Part shown: positions 56,876-64,000 of the stretch, piece by piece
How the letters are laid out: each line of letters opens with the position of its first letter
How positions within the stretch are numbered: position 1 is the stretch's first letter
Assembly: GCF_001667015.1 (NCBI RefSeq)
Contig: NZ_LZIS01000092.1
Coordinates: 1-64,000, forward strand
DNA from: Mycobacterium sp. E3198
GTDB taxonomy: Bacteria > Actinomycetota > Actinomycetes > Mycobacteriales > Mycobacteriaceae
Length of the DNA: 64,000 nt
Direction of reading: 5' to 3'
The notes under the pieces: model-generated
The model's database searches: none
Seen by the model: only the letters and a program-made list of their open reading frames with translations
Told to the model about the DNA's origin: nothing
Position numbers and translations under genes: made by a program

Positions 56876-59260
56876 GTGGCAGTAGACCGCATCGCCGACC
56901 CCTGGGGAACGCGGACGCCGTACGAGCCGGGCACCCGGTGGCCCGAGCGGGTCGACACCTACCTGGCCGACGGGATCACCCCGGACTCGGTGGACCGGTG
57001 GGTGCAGTCGGCGGCGGTGTTGCACTCCAACGGCGACGGCCTGGACATCGCCGTCAAGGACGGGCGGATCGTGGGGGTCCGGGGGCGGGCCGTCGACCGG
57101 GTCAACCACGGCCGGCTCGACCCCAAGGATCTGTTCGGGTGGCAGGCCAACGCATCCCCGGACCGGCTGACGACCCCGCTGGTCCGCGTGGGAGGCGAAC
57201 TGCGGCCGTGCGACTGGGACACCGCCATGGACCGCATCGTGTCGCATAGCCGACGGCTGCTCGACGACTTCGGCCCCAGCTCGATCGGCTTCTACACCTC
57301 CGGTCAGCTTTTCCTCGAGGAGTACTACACGCAGGGTGCCATCGCGCACGGGGCGATCGGCACCGACCACGTGGACGGCAACACCCGGCTCTGCACCGCC
57401 ACCGCGGCCGAGGCGCTGAAGGAATCGTTCGGCTGCGACGGGCAGCCGGGGTCCTACACCGACGTCGACCACGCCGACGTCATCGCCTTGTTCGGCCACA
57501 ACGTCGCCGAGACGCAGACGGTGCTGTGGACGAGGATGCTGGACCGGCTGGCCGGTAGCGCGCCGCCCGCGATCGTGTGCGTCGACCCCCGGCTCACCCC
57601 GGTGGCCAGCCATGCCACCGTGCACCTGGCGCCGCTGCCGGGAACCAACGTGGCGCTGATGAACGGCCTGCTGCACGAGATCATCGCCCACGACTGGATC
57701 GACCACGACTACATCGACGCGCACACGGTCGGTTTCGACGAGCTGCGCCGCCGGGTCGAGGAGTTTGTGCCCGAGCGGGTCGCCGAGATCTGCGGCGTCG
57801 CCGCCGAGGACGTCCGGCACGCGGCGCGGCTGCTGGGTACCGCGGAGCGGTTGCTTTCGACCGTGCTGCAGGGCTTCTATCAGTCGCACCAGGCCACCGC
57901 GGCGGCAGTGCAGGTCAACAACGTTCACCTGCTGCGCGGGATGCTGGGCAAGCCCGGCTGCGGTGTGCTGCAGATGAACGGCCAGCCGACCGCCCAGAAC
58001 ACCCGCGAGTGCGGCGCCGACGGCGACCTGGCCGGGTTCCGTAATTGGGCCAACGACGCCCACATCACCGAGCTCGCGAAGCTGTGGAACCTTGAGCCCC
58101 TGCAGATTCCGCACTACGCACCGCCCACCCACGCGATGCAGATGTTCCGCTTCGCCGAGGAGGGCACGCTGCGGATGCTGTGGGTGACCGCCACCAATCC
58201 CGCGGTGTCCCTGCCGGAGTTGCCGCGGATCCGCGAGATCCTGTCCCAGGACCGGCTGTTTTTGGTCGTGCAGGACATCTTCATGACCGAGACCGCCGCG
58301 CTGGCCGACGTGGTGTTGCCCGCCGCGGCGTGGGGTGAGAAGACCGGCGCGTTCACCAACGCCGATCGCACGGTGCACCTGTCCGAAAAGGCGGTGGAGC
58401 CACCGGGTTCCGCGCGTTCGGATCTCGAGATCTTCCTCGACTATGCGCGGCGGATGGACTTCCACGACAAGGACGGACACCCGTTTCCACCGTGGACCGA
58501 TCCCGAGTCGGCGTTCGAGGCGTGGAAACAGTGCAGCGCGGGCCGCCCGTGCGATTACACCGGTTTGACGTACGCGAAGCTGCGCGGCGGCAGCGGCGTC
58601 CAATGGCCCTGCAACGCAGAGCATCCCGACGGGACCGAGCGCCTCTACGCCGATGCGAAGTTCTGGGCGGCGCCGGACTACTGCGAGGCCTACGGCAAGG
58701 ACCTGATCACCGGCGCCCCGCTGGAGCCGACCGAATACCGCGCGATGAACCCCTACGGCAAGGCCGTCATCAAGGCCGCCGAATACGTTCCCGCGCACGA
58801 GCGGCCCGACGTCGAGTATCCCTTCGCGTTGATCACCGGCCGCACTGTGTACCACTTCCACACGCGCACGAAAACTGCCCGCGCACCACAACTTCAGCGA
58901 GCCGCACCCGAGGTGTGGGTGGAGGTCTCGCCGGGCGACGCCCAGCGTCTCCGCATCGAACAGGGCGACATCGTCGAGGTGAGCACGCCGCGCGGGTGCG
59001 TCCGGTGTGTAGCGCGGATCTGCGGCATCCGCGACGGGGTGCTGTTCGTTCCGTTCCACTACGGCTACTGGGACACCGACGGCCCGCACGGCCATCACCG
59101 CGCGGGCAACGAGCTCACGCTGACCGACTGGGATCCGGTGTCCAAGCAGCCAATCTATAAAACGGCGGCCGCCCGGCTGCGCAAAGCCCCGGCGCGGCAG
59201 GCCGACGGAAACGGCGCCACGCGCGCGGCCGATGCCCTACCGGCGGGGGCGTGGCGATGA
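56876..59260 (+). CDS. Molybdopterin oxidoreductase lacking the N-terminal Fe-S cysteines
   Basis: 794 residues from a GTG. The molybdopterin guanine dinucleotide fold of nitrate reductase/formate dehydrogenase type is complete: domain II/III segments, VDGNTRLCTATAAEAL (the Mo-ligand Cys, about 180), NVHLLRGMLGKPGCGVLQMN, the pterin-binding ALITGRTVYHFHTRTKT, and the C-terminal barrel (about 690-780). At the N-terminus, where relatives bind a 4Fe-4S cluster with four Cys and G-R-L-C, this protein reads SAAVLHSNGDGLDIAVKDG and HGRLDPKD, so the cluster is missing. Electrons must enter directly or via a partner. It is followed by a helical protein with 4-base overlap. Substrate unknown. Confidence 0.88.
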   Translation: MAVDRIADPWGTRTPYEPGTRWPERVDTYLADGITPDSVDRWVQSAAVLHSNGDGLDIAVKDGRIVGVRGRAVDRVNHGRLDPKDLFGWQANASPDRLTTPLVRVGGELRPCDWDTAMDRIVSHSRRLLDDFGPSSIGFYTSGQLFLEEYYTQGAIAHGAIGTDHVDGNTRLCTATAAEALKESFGCDGQPGSYTDVDHADVIALFGHNVAETQTVLWTRMLDRLAGSAPPAIVCVDPRLTPVASHATVHLAPLPGTNVALMNGLLHEIIAHDWIDHDYIDAHTVGFDELRRRVEEFVPERVAEICGVAAEDVRHAARLLGTAERLLSTVLQGFYQSHQATAAAVQVNNVHLLRGMLGKPGCGVLQMNGQPTAQNTRECGADGDLAGFRNWANDAHITELAKLWNLEPLQIPHYAPPTHAMQMFRFAEEGTLRMLWVTATNPAVSLPELPRIREILSQDRLFLVVQDIFMTETAALADVVLPAAAWGEKTGAFTNADRTVHLSEKAVEPPGSARSDLEIFLDYARRMDFHDKDGHPFPPWTDPESAFEAWKQCSAGRPCDYTGLTYAKLRGGSGVQWPCNAEHPDGTERLYADAKFWAAPDYCEAYGKDLITGAPLEPTEYRAMNPYGKAVIKAAEYVPAHERPDVEYPFALITGRTVYHFHTRTKTARAPQLQRAAPEVWVEVSPGDAQRLRIEQGDIVEVSTPRGCVRCVARICGIRDGVLFVPFHYGYWDTDGPHGHHRAGNELTLTDWDPVSKQPIYKTAAARLRKAPARQADGNGATRAADALPAGAWR

Positions 59261-59736
59261 AGCTCAAACTGGCCATCCGCGAGCTGCACCGCTCCGAACG
59301 CAAGCTGGCCCACGCCCTCAACGTGGTGGCCGCGCGGCACCGCAGCGATCAGGACATCTATCACCTGGCCCACGACATGGCCGGCTGGTCGGCGCAGCAC
59401 CTCAGCGCGCTGGCCGAGCACGGCCGCCACTACGGCCTGCGCCTGTCCGCCGAGCCGCGCACCGGCGCGATCCTGGGTCCCATCCAGTCGCGGGTGAGCG
59501 GGCTGCTGCGGCGCCGGCCCGAACCCGGGCTGCTGCTCCTCGCCGACCTGCGGCGGGTCCACCGGCTGGCGGCGGGAACGTCGCTGGACTGGGAGCTGTT
59601 GGCCCAGGGCGCGCAGGCCGCCAAGGATTCCGAACTGGTGGGCCTGACGTCGCGCTGTCATCCCGAGACGCTGCGCCAGATGCGCTGGGCCAACGCCATG
59701 CTCAAAGAACTCTCACCGCAGGTGCTGATGAGCTGA
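59257..59736 (+). CDS. Small helical protein coupled to the molybdopterin oxidoreductase
   Basis: 159 residues from the ATG overlapping the oxidoreductase stop (ATGA); a GTG 6 bases upstream would add two residues. Mostly helical, with a repeated E/H/D rich helix (LHRSERKLAHALNVVAAR, IYHLAHDMAGWSAQHLSALA), possibly a four-helix bundle of ferritin-like shape, but no family is recognised with confidence. No signal peptide. Tight coupling implies a role with the oxidoreductase: electron carrier, chaperone or cofactor handling. Confidence 0.65.
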   Translation: MKLKLAIRELHRSERKLAHALNVVAARHRSDQDIYHLAHDMAGWSAQHLSALAEHGRHYGLRLSAEPRTGAILGPIQSRVSGLLRRRPEPGLLLLADLRRVHRLAAGTSLDWELLAQGAQAAKDSELVGLTSRCHPETLRQMRWANAMLKELSPQVLMS

Positions 59737-59743
59737 GAGCGCG

Positions 59744-59778
59744 AACGCGGTGGCCGGGAAAGACCTGGCCACCGCGTT
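59744..59778. terminator. Bidirectional hairpin between convergent genes
   Basis: Perfect 12-bp stem (aacgcggtggcc at 59744-59755 with its complement at 59767-59778), 11-base loop, between the helical protein gene and cynS, which converge. No T run. Confidence 0.65.
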
Positions 59779-59826
59779 GCTCGCCTCCTCGCGGCCAGTG
59801 TGGCACGGACGCCACGCGCCGTCACT

Positions 59827-60282
59827 TCACCCTTCCGCCGAGACCCACTGGTAGGGCAGGAACTTCCCGTCGAACGTCACCACGACCCGGTCGCCCGACG
59901 AATGCGGCTTCTTTTCCACGTCGACGCTGAAGTTGATCGCGCTCATGATGCCGTCGCCGAACTGCTCGTGGATCACTTCCTTGATCGCGCCGCCGTACAC
60001 CTGCAGCGCTTCGTAGAAGCGGTAGATGGTCGGGTCGGTCGGAACGGCGGTGGGCAGTCCGCCGCGCATCGGCGGCGCGGCCAGCACGGGCACCGCCGAC
60101 TCGTCGAGGCCGAGCAGCTCCACCAGAACCTTGCCGAGCTCGGCGGGTATCGGGTGCTGGCCCAGTAGGGCCGACGTGGTCCACACCACCGGTCTGCCGA
60201 TCGCGTCGGCCAGCTCCCCCCAGGTCAGCCCCTTCGCCAGCCGCGCGACGACGATCTGTTCGGTGAGTTCGTTTCTCGTCAT
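59827..60282 (-). CDS. cynS: Cyanate hydratase (cyanase)
   Basis: 151 residues from ATG 60282 (MTRNELTEQIVVARLAKGLT); an ATG 12 bases upstream is an alternative. The N-terminal helix-turn-helix-like domain is followed by the catalytic domain with Arg and Glu in DPTIYRFYEALQVYGG and Ser in DGIMSAINFSVD, the CynS catalytic trio. Cyanase turns cyanate and bicarbonate into ammonia and CO2, giving detoxification and a nitrogen source. The gene order cynS next to a methyltransferase and nitroreductase is not in M. tuberculosis as I recall. Confidence 0.93.
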   Translation of the reverse strand: MTRNELTEQIVVARLAKGLTWGELADAIGRPVVWTTSALLGQHPIPAELGKVLVELLGLDESAVPVLAAPPMRGGLPTAVPTDPTIYRFYEALQVYGGAIKEVIHEQFGDGIMSAINFSVDVEKKPHSSGDRVVVTFDGKFLPYQWVSAEG

Positions 60283-60328
60283 GCGTATCAGCATTGCACC
60301 GCGCGACGGTGGGCGCTCGGCGTGCGCG

Positions 60329-61078
60329 TCACCCCGGTTTCGTCGCGGTGACCAGGCGCGTCGAAAACCACGGACCGCCGTACCACATGCGCCATCCGAC
60401 GTTGCGGCGCTGCACCTTTCGCCAACCCAACTCCCGCAGGCGCGCGGCATGCCGGCGGGTCTCCCAGAGGTCGGCGATGGCGAGCCGACCACCCGGCCGC
60501 AACACGCGAACCGCTTCGTCCAGCGCCTGCCGCCGGCCGGCGCGTGTCGGGATGTTGTGGATCGCCAAGTTGCTCACGACGACGTCCACGCTGTCGTCGG
60601 GCAGCGGCAGGGCCGTCAGGTCGGCGGTGCGCACCTCGACGCGGTCGGTGACGCCCTCCAGAGCCGCATTGGCCAGCGTGGCCTCCCGCGAGTTGTCGGT
60701 CTGGTCCGCATGCCAGAGGTCGACGCCCGTCGCTCGACCGCGCGGCAGCCGCTTGGCCACCGCGAGCAACACCGCGCCGCGCCCACAGCCGAGGTCGAGC
60801 ACCGTTTCGTCGCCGCGCAGCCGCAGCCCGTCGAGCACCCGGTCCCACACCACGAACTTGCCCGAGCGCGTCGCGTAGACGTACGACGCCATCGCCGCGA
60901 GCAGCGCGACGGCCCAGCCCCCGACCAGCGCCGCCGTCCCCCGCCGGCCGCGCGCCCAGCTGATGCCGGCCCACACCGCCAGGCCTGCGGCCTGGGCGAC
61001 GACGCCTATCGCCTGCCCGCGGGCCGAGATCGTCTTGAACGAGCCGTCGATTCCGTAGTCGCCGCGGTGGTCATGCAC
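60329..61078 (-). CDS. Membrane-anchored class I SAM-dependent methyltransferase
   Basis: 249 residues. Two hydrophobic segments in the N-terminal 75 residues (AIGVVAQAAGLAVWAGISWA and AALVGGWAVALLAAMASYVY) precede a Rossmann methyltransferase with motif I ETVLDLGCGRGAVLLAVAKR, ATGVDLW, and a late VSNLAIHNIP segment. The substrate is unknown; membrane anchoring suggests a lipid or quinone-type substrate. It starts 3 bases before the nitroreductase stop. Confidence 0.85.
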   Translation of the reverse strand: MHDHRGDYGIDGSFKTISARGQAIGVVAQAAGLAVWAGISWARGRRGTAALVGGWAVALLAAMASYVYATRSGKFVVWDRVLDGLRLRGDETVLDLGCGRGAVLLAVAKRLPRGRATGVDLWHADQTDNSREATLANAALEGVTDRVEVRTADLTALPLPDDSVDVVVSNLAIHNIPTRAGRRQALDEAVRVLRPGGRLAIADLWETRRHAARLRELGWRKVQRRNVGWRMWYGGPWFSTRLVTATKPG

Positions 61079-61081
61079 CCC

Positions 61082-61597
61082 TCACCACCGCCCGCGATGC
61101 ACGACCTCGGAAAACGGCCGGCGATCCGGCTTGCGGATCGGGGCGAGCGGACGGTCGGCGGGATAGCCGATGCCCAGCAGGAACGCCACCTGGTGATCCT
61201 CGGGCACCCCGAGGATGGCGCGCGCCTTGTCCTGGTCCCCCACCGACGAATGACCCGTCCCGACGCCCAGGTCGGTCGCCGCGATCATCATCGCCATCGT
61301 GGCCTGCCCGACGTCGTAGTTGTCGGTGACGAGCCGGCGCTCATCCGGCGGCACCGGCACCACGATCGCGATCGCGGCCGCGGCGCCGGCGATGTGGCCG
61401 GCGCCCCGCCAGACCGTGGCCAACTCCTGCAGCTGGGCCGGATCGGTGACGATCACGAAATCCCACGGCTGCCGGTTTTTCGCCGACGGCGCCCGCCAGC
61501 CGGCCTCGGCGATGCGGTCCAGGTCGGCCTCCGACACCGGCTCCGACTTGTATTGCCGCACATTGCGCCGCGCGCAGATCGCGTCCCAAGCTTCCAT
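61082..61597 (-). CDS. Nitroreductase family protein
   Basis: 171 residues from ATG 61597 with GGAAGGA 7 bases upstream. FMN-binding pattern of the family: ARRNVRQYKSEPVSEADLDR, GWRAPSAKNRQPWDFVIVTD near the start, and GVGTGHSSVG near the middle, ending AFLLGIGYPA. It uses NAD(P)H and FMN to reduce nitro or quinone-like compounds. The upstream open frame to 61741 lies in a divergent promoter region and is not part of the gene. Confidence 0.9.
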   Translation of the reverse strand: MEAWDAICARRNVRQYKSEPVSEADLDRIAEAGWRAPSAKNRQPWDFVIVTDPAQLQELATVWRGAGHIAGAAAAIAIVVPVPPDERRLVTDNYDVGQATMAMMIAATDLGVGTGHSSVGDQDKARAILGVPEDHQVAFLLGIGYPADRPLAPIRKPDRRPFSEVVHRGRW

Positions 61598-61686
61598 CTC
61601 GCGTCCTTCCAGTCCTTGCCCATGCTGCCACCACCGACGAACGGCATGTCGCCGCGCAATCATCCCCGGACGTCGGTGCGGCGTTC

Positions 61687-61692
61687 TATGGT
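61687..61692 (+). promoter_or_regulatory. -10 box of recC
   Basis: TATGGT ends 9 bases before ATG 61702, predicting a leader of only a few bases. No strong -35. Confidence 0.4.
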
Positions 61693-61701
61693 GGCAGCGC
61701 A

Positions 61702-64000
61702 ATGGCCCTCCATCTCCACCGTGCCGAACGCACCGACTCACTCGCCGACGGTCTGGGCGCCCTGTTGGCCGTCCCGCCGGCTGACCCGTTCGCCGAGGAG
61801 CTGGTGCTGGTCCCGGCGCGCGGCGTGGAACGCTGGCTCAGCCAGCGGCTCTCGCACGCGCTGGGGTGTCGGCCCGGCGCCGGCGACGGGGTGTGCGCCG
61901 GGGTCGCGTTCCGCAGCCCGGCCTCGTTGATCGCTGAGATCACCGGCACGGCCGACGACGATCCCTGGTCACCCGAGGCCATGACGTGGCCGCTGCTGGA
62001 GGCCATCGACTGCAGCCTGGACGAGCCGTGGTGTGCAACCCTCGCAACGCATTTGGGCCACTTCGACACGGGCGAGGAGGCGGAGCTGCGCCGGGCCCGC
62101 CGCTATGCGACCGCGCGCCGGCTGGCGGGGCTGTTCGCCTCCTACGCGCGGCAGCGCCCGCAACTGCTCAGCGACTGGTTGGACGGCGACGCGGGGCAAC
62201 TCGACTCCGACCTGCGCTGGCAGCCGGAGCTGTGGCGGGCGCTGGTCGAGCGCGTCGACGCCGACCCCCCGCACGTCCGGCACCACAAGACGGTCGCCCG
62301 GCTGCGGGAGGGGCCCAGCGACCTGCCGGCGCGGCTGTCGCTGTTCGGGCATACCCGGCTGGCCTCCACCGACGTTCAGCTGCTCGATGCGCTGGCCACC
62401 CACCACGATCTGCACCTGTGGCTGCCGCACCCCAGCGACGATCTGTGGCGGGCGCTGGCCGGCGGCCACGGCGCCATCCCCCGCCGCACCGACGTCAGCC
62501 ACCGGGACGTCTTGCACCCGTTGCTGGCGACGCTGGGGCGGGACCTTCGCGAGCTAGAGCGAAGCCTCCCCGCGGATCCGCTAACCGACGAATACCTTCC
62601 CGGCCGGCCGCGCCCCGACACGCTGCTCGGCTGGCTGCAGTCCGACATCGCCGCGAATGCCGTTCGGCCGCAGGGGCGCGAGCTCGCCGCGAAGGACCGC
62701 TCCGTCCAGATACACAGTTGTCACGGCCCGGCCCGGCAGGTCGACGTGCTGCGCGAGGTGCTGCTCGGCCTCCTGCAGGACGACCCGACCCTGGAGCCGC
62801 GCGACATCCTGGTGATGTGTCCCGACATCGAGACCTACGCGCCGCTGATCGTCGCGGACTTCGGGCTCGGCGACGTGGTGCACGGTGCGCATCCCGCCCA
62901 CCGCTTGCGGGTGCGGCTCGCGGACCGCTCGCCGACCCAGACCAATCCCCTGCTCGGCCTGGCCGCGCAGTTGCTGGCGCTGGCCGGCAGCAGGGTCACC
63001 GCCAGCGAGGTGCTCAACTTCGCCGAGGCGGCGCCGGTGCGCGCCTGCTTCGGCTTCACCGATGACGACCTGGAGGCCGTCACCCGCTGGGTCCGGCAGG
63101 CGAACATCCGCTGGGGTTTCGACCAGGAGCATCGGCGCCCGTACCACGTCGACTTCGTGCACAACACTTGGCGTTTCGGCATCGACCGCGTGCTGGCCGG
63201 CGTCGCGATGTCCGGCGATTCGCATGCCTGGATCGATTCCACCCTGCCCCTCGACGATGTCAGCAGCAACCGCGTCCAATTGGCGGGCCGGTTCGCCGAA
63301 TTCGTCGACCGCTTGCGGCGCGTGATCGACTCCCTCAGCGGGGCGCGGCCGCTACGGGAGTGGCTGGCGGCCCTGACCGACGGCCTCGCGCTGCTGGCGC
63401 GCATCGACGATTCGGACCTGTGGCAAACCAGCCAGCTGCACCGTGAATTCGCGCGGGTGCTGACCGACGCCGGCCCGCGGGCCGACACCACCCTGCAGCT
63501 GCCCGACGTCCGGGCGCTGCTTGACCGGCAGCTCGCCGGGCGCCCGACGAGGGCCAACTTCCGCACCGGCACCCTGACGGTGTGCACCATGGTGCCGATG
63601 CGCTCGGTGCCGCATCGGGTGGTCTGCCTCGTCGGGCTGGACGACGGCGTGTTTCCCCGCCTCGGTGTCATCGACGGTGACGACGTGCTGGCCCGCGATC
63701 CGATGACCGGCGAACGCGATATCCGTTCGGAGGACCGGCAATTGCTGTTGGACGCGATCGGCGCGGCCACCGAGCACCTGGTGATCACCTACACCGGCGC
63801 CAACGAGTATTCCGGCCAGCCGCGCCCGCCGGCGGTGCCGCTGGCCGAGCTGCTGGACACCCTGGACATGACCGTGCCGGACGACCAGCCGGACCAGATC
63901 CGCCGGCGCGTGGTCGTTCAGCATCCGTTGCAGCCGTTCGACATTCGCAACGTCATCCCCGGCAGGCTGGTACCCGAGGTTCCGTTCAGCTTCGACACGA
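61702..64000 (+). CDS. recC: Exodeoxyribonuclease V gamma subunit RecC, cut by the window end
   Basis: 766 codons of an expected ~1100 are visible. The N-terminus MALHLHRAERTDSLADGLGA and the segments RGVERWLSQRLSHALG, DILVMCPDIETYAPLI, and VPHRVVCLVGLDDGVFPR are typical of RecC. With RecB and RecD it makes the RecBCD helicase-nuclease; in mycobacteria it works in single-strand annealing. recB and recD should follow outside the window, as in Rv0631c-Rv0629c. Divergent from the nitroreductase gene. Confidence 0.92.
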   Translation, partial: MALHLHRAERTDSLADGLGALLAVPPADPFAEELVLVPARGVERWLSQRLSHALGCRPGAGDGVCAGVAFRSPASLIAEITGTADDDPWSPEAMTWPLLEAIDCSLDEPWCATLATHLGHFDTGEEAELRRARRYATARRLAGLFASYARQRPQLLSDWLDGDAGQLDSDLRWQPELWRALVERVDADPPHVRHHKTVARLREGPSDLPARLSLFGHTRLASTDVQLLDALATHHDLHLWLPHPSDDLWRALAGGHGAIPRRTDVSHRDVLHPLLATLGRDLRELERSLPADPLTDEYLPGRPRPDTLLGWLQSDIAANAVRPQGRELAAKDRSVQIHSCHGPARQVDVLREVLLGLLQDDPTLEPRDILVMCPDIETYAPLIVADFGLGDVVHGAHPAHRLRVRLADRSPTQTNPLLGLAAQLLALAGSRVTASEVLNFAEAAPVRACFGFTDDDLEAVTRWVRQANIRWGFDQEHRRPYHVDFVHNTWRFGIDRVLAGVAMSGDSHAWIDSTLPLDDVSSNRVQLAGRFAEFVDRLRRVIDSLSGARPLREWLAALTDGLALLARIDDSDLWQTSQLHREFARVLTDAGPRADTTLQLPDVRALLDRQLAGRPTRANFRTGTLTVCTMVPMRSVPHRVVCLVGLDDGVFPRLGVIDGDDVLARDPMTGERDIRSEDRQLLLDAIGAATEHLVITYTGANEYSGQPRPPAVPLAELLDTLDMTVPDDQPDQIRRRVVVQHPLQPFDIRNVIPGRLVPEVPFSFDT

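Overview
The window is a contiguous chromosomal stretch (GC-rich, roughly 68-70% by eye) from a slow-growing Mycobacterium outside the M. tuberculosis complex. The evidence is gene order: read from right to left it follows the M. tuberculosis segment Rv0631c-Rv0688 (recC, echA3, glyoxalase-like, tRNAs, rpmG2, hadABC, secE, nusG, rplK-rplA, mmaA4-1, lipG, rplJ-rplL, mkl, rpoB-rpoC, end, lpqP, fadE8, echA4/5, rpsL-rpsG-fusA-tuf, Rv0687, Rv0688). Gene names are assigned from recalled family sequences and synteny, with no database search. The species is not resolved; all four mmaA genes are present.

Layout. 1-5.0 kb: a triple-domain VOC protein, then on the minus strand a D-2-hydroxyacid dehydrogenase, a ferredoxin reductase, a mycofactocin-type SDR and a SHOCT membrane protein. 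5.1-10.4 kb: a lone PE gene and the str operon (tuf, fusA, rpsG, rpsL, transcribed leftwards). 10.6-18.0 kb: TetR regulator, two secreted DUF3060 proteins, a beta-oxidation operon (fadE8-echA4-PaaX-like-echA5), lpqP and end. 18.2-21.0 kb: an accessory island with an EspC-like protein, a WXG-type protein with a toxin-like domain, an unknown protein and a possible immunity protein. 21.1-28.7 kb: rpoC and rpoB. 29-32.5 kb: mkl, carotenoid oxygenase and its divergent TetR regulator.

32.5-39.5 kb: rplL, rplJ with an L10 leader, then a ROK kinase / DUF7158-like / GH38 mannosidase operon. 39.5-47.3 kb, plus strand: DinB-like protein, a lipG paralogue, an ABC1 kinase, lipG and mmaA1-mmaA4 (mycolic acid modification). 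47.3-49.3 kb: a DGPF/YCII protein with an ECF42-type sigma factor, inserted before rplA. 49.3-54.3 kb, minus strand: rplA, rplK, nusG, secE, tRNA-Trp, hadC, hadB, hadA, rpmG2, tRNA-Met, tRNA-Thr and an orphan VapB-like gene. 54.5-64.0 kb: metallo-beta-lactamase fold protein, membrane protein, echA3, a molybdopterin oxidoreductase without the N-terminal Fe-S cysteines, a helical protein, cyanase, a methyltransferase, a nitroreductase and the first part of recC, which runs off the end.

Most of the window is conserved core: translation (L1, L10, L11, L7/L12, L33, S7, S12, EF-Tu, EF-G), transcription (RpoB, RpoC, NusG), protein export (SecE), mycolate synthesis and modification (HadABC, MmaA1-4), Mce lipid import (Mkl) and DNA repair (End, RecC). 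The accessory parts are the 18.2-21.0 kb toxin-like locus, the ECF42 module, the PE gene, the lipG duplication and the 56.9-61.6 kb metabolic block. I saw no insertion sequence, prophage, CRISPR array or rRNA gene.
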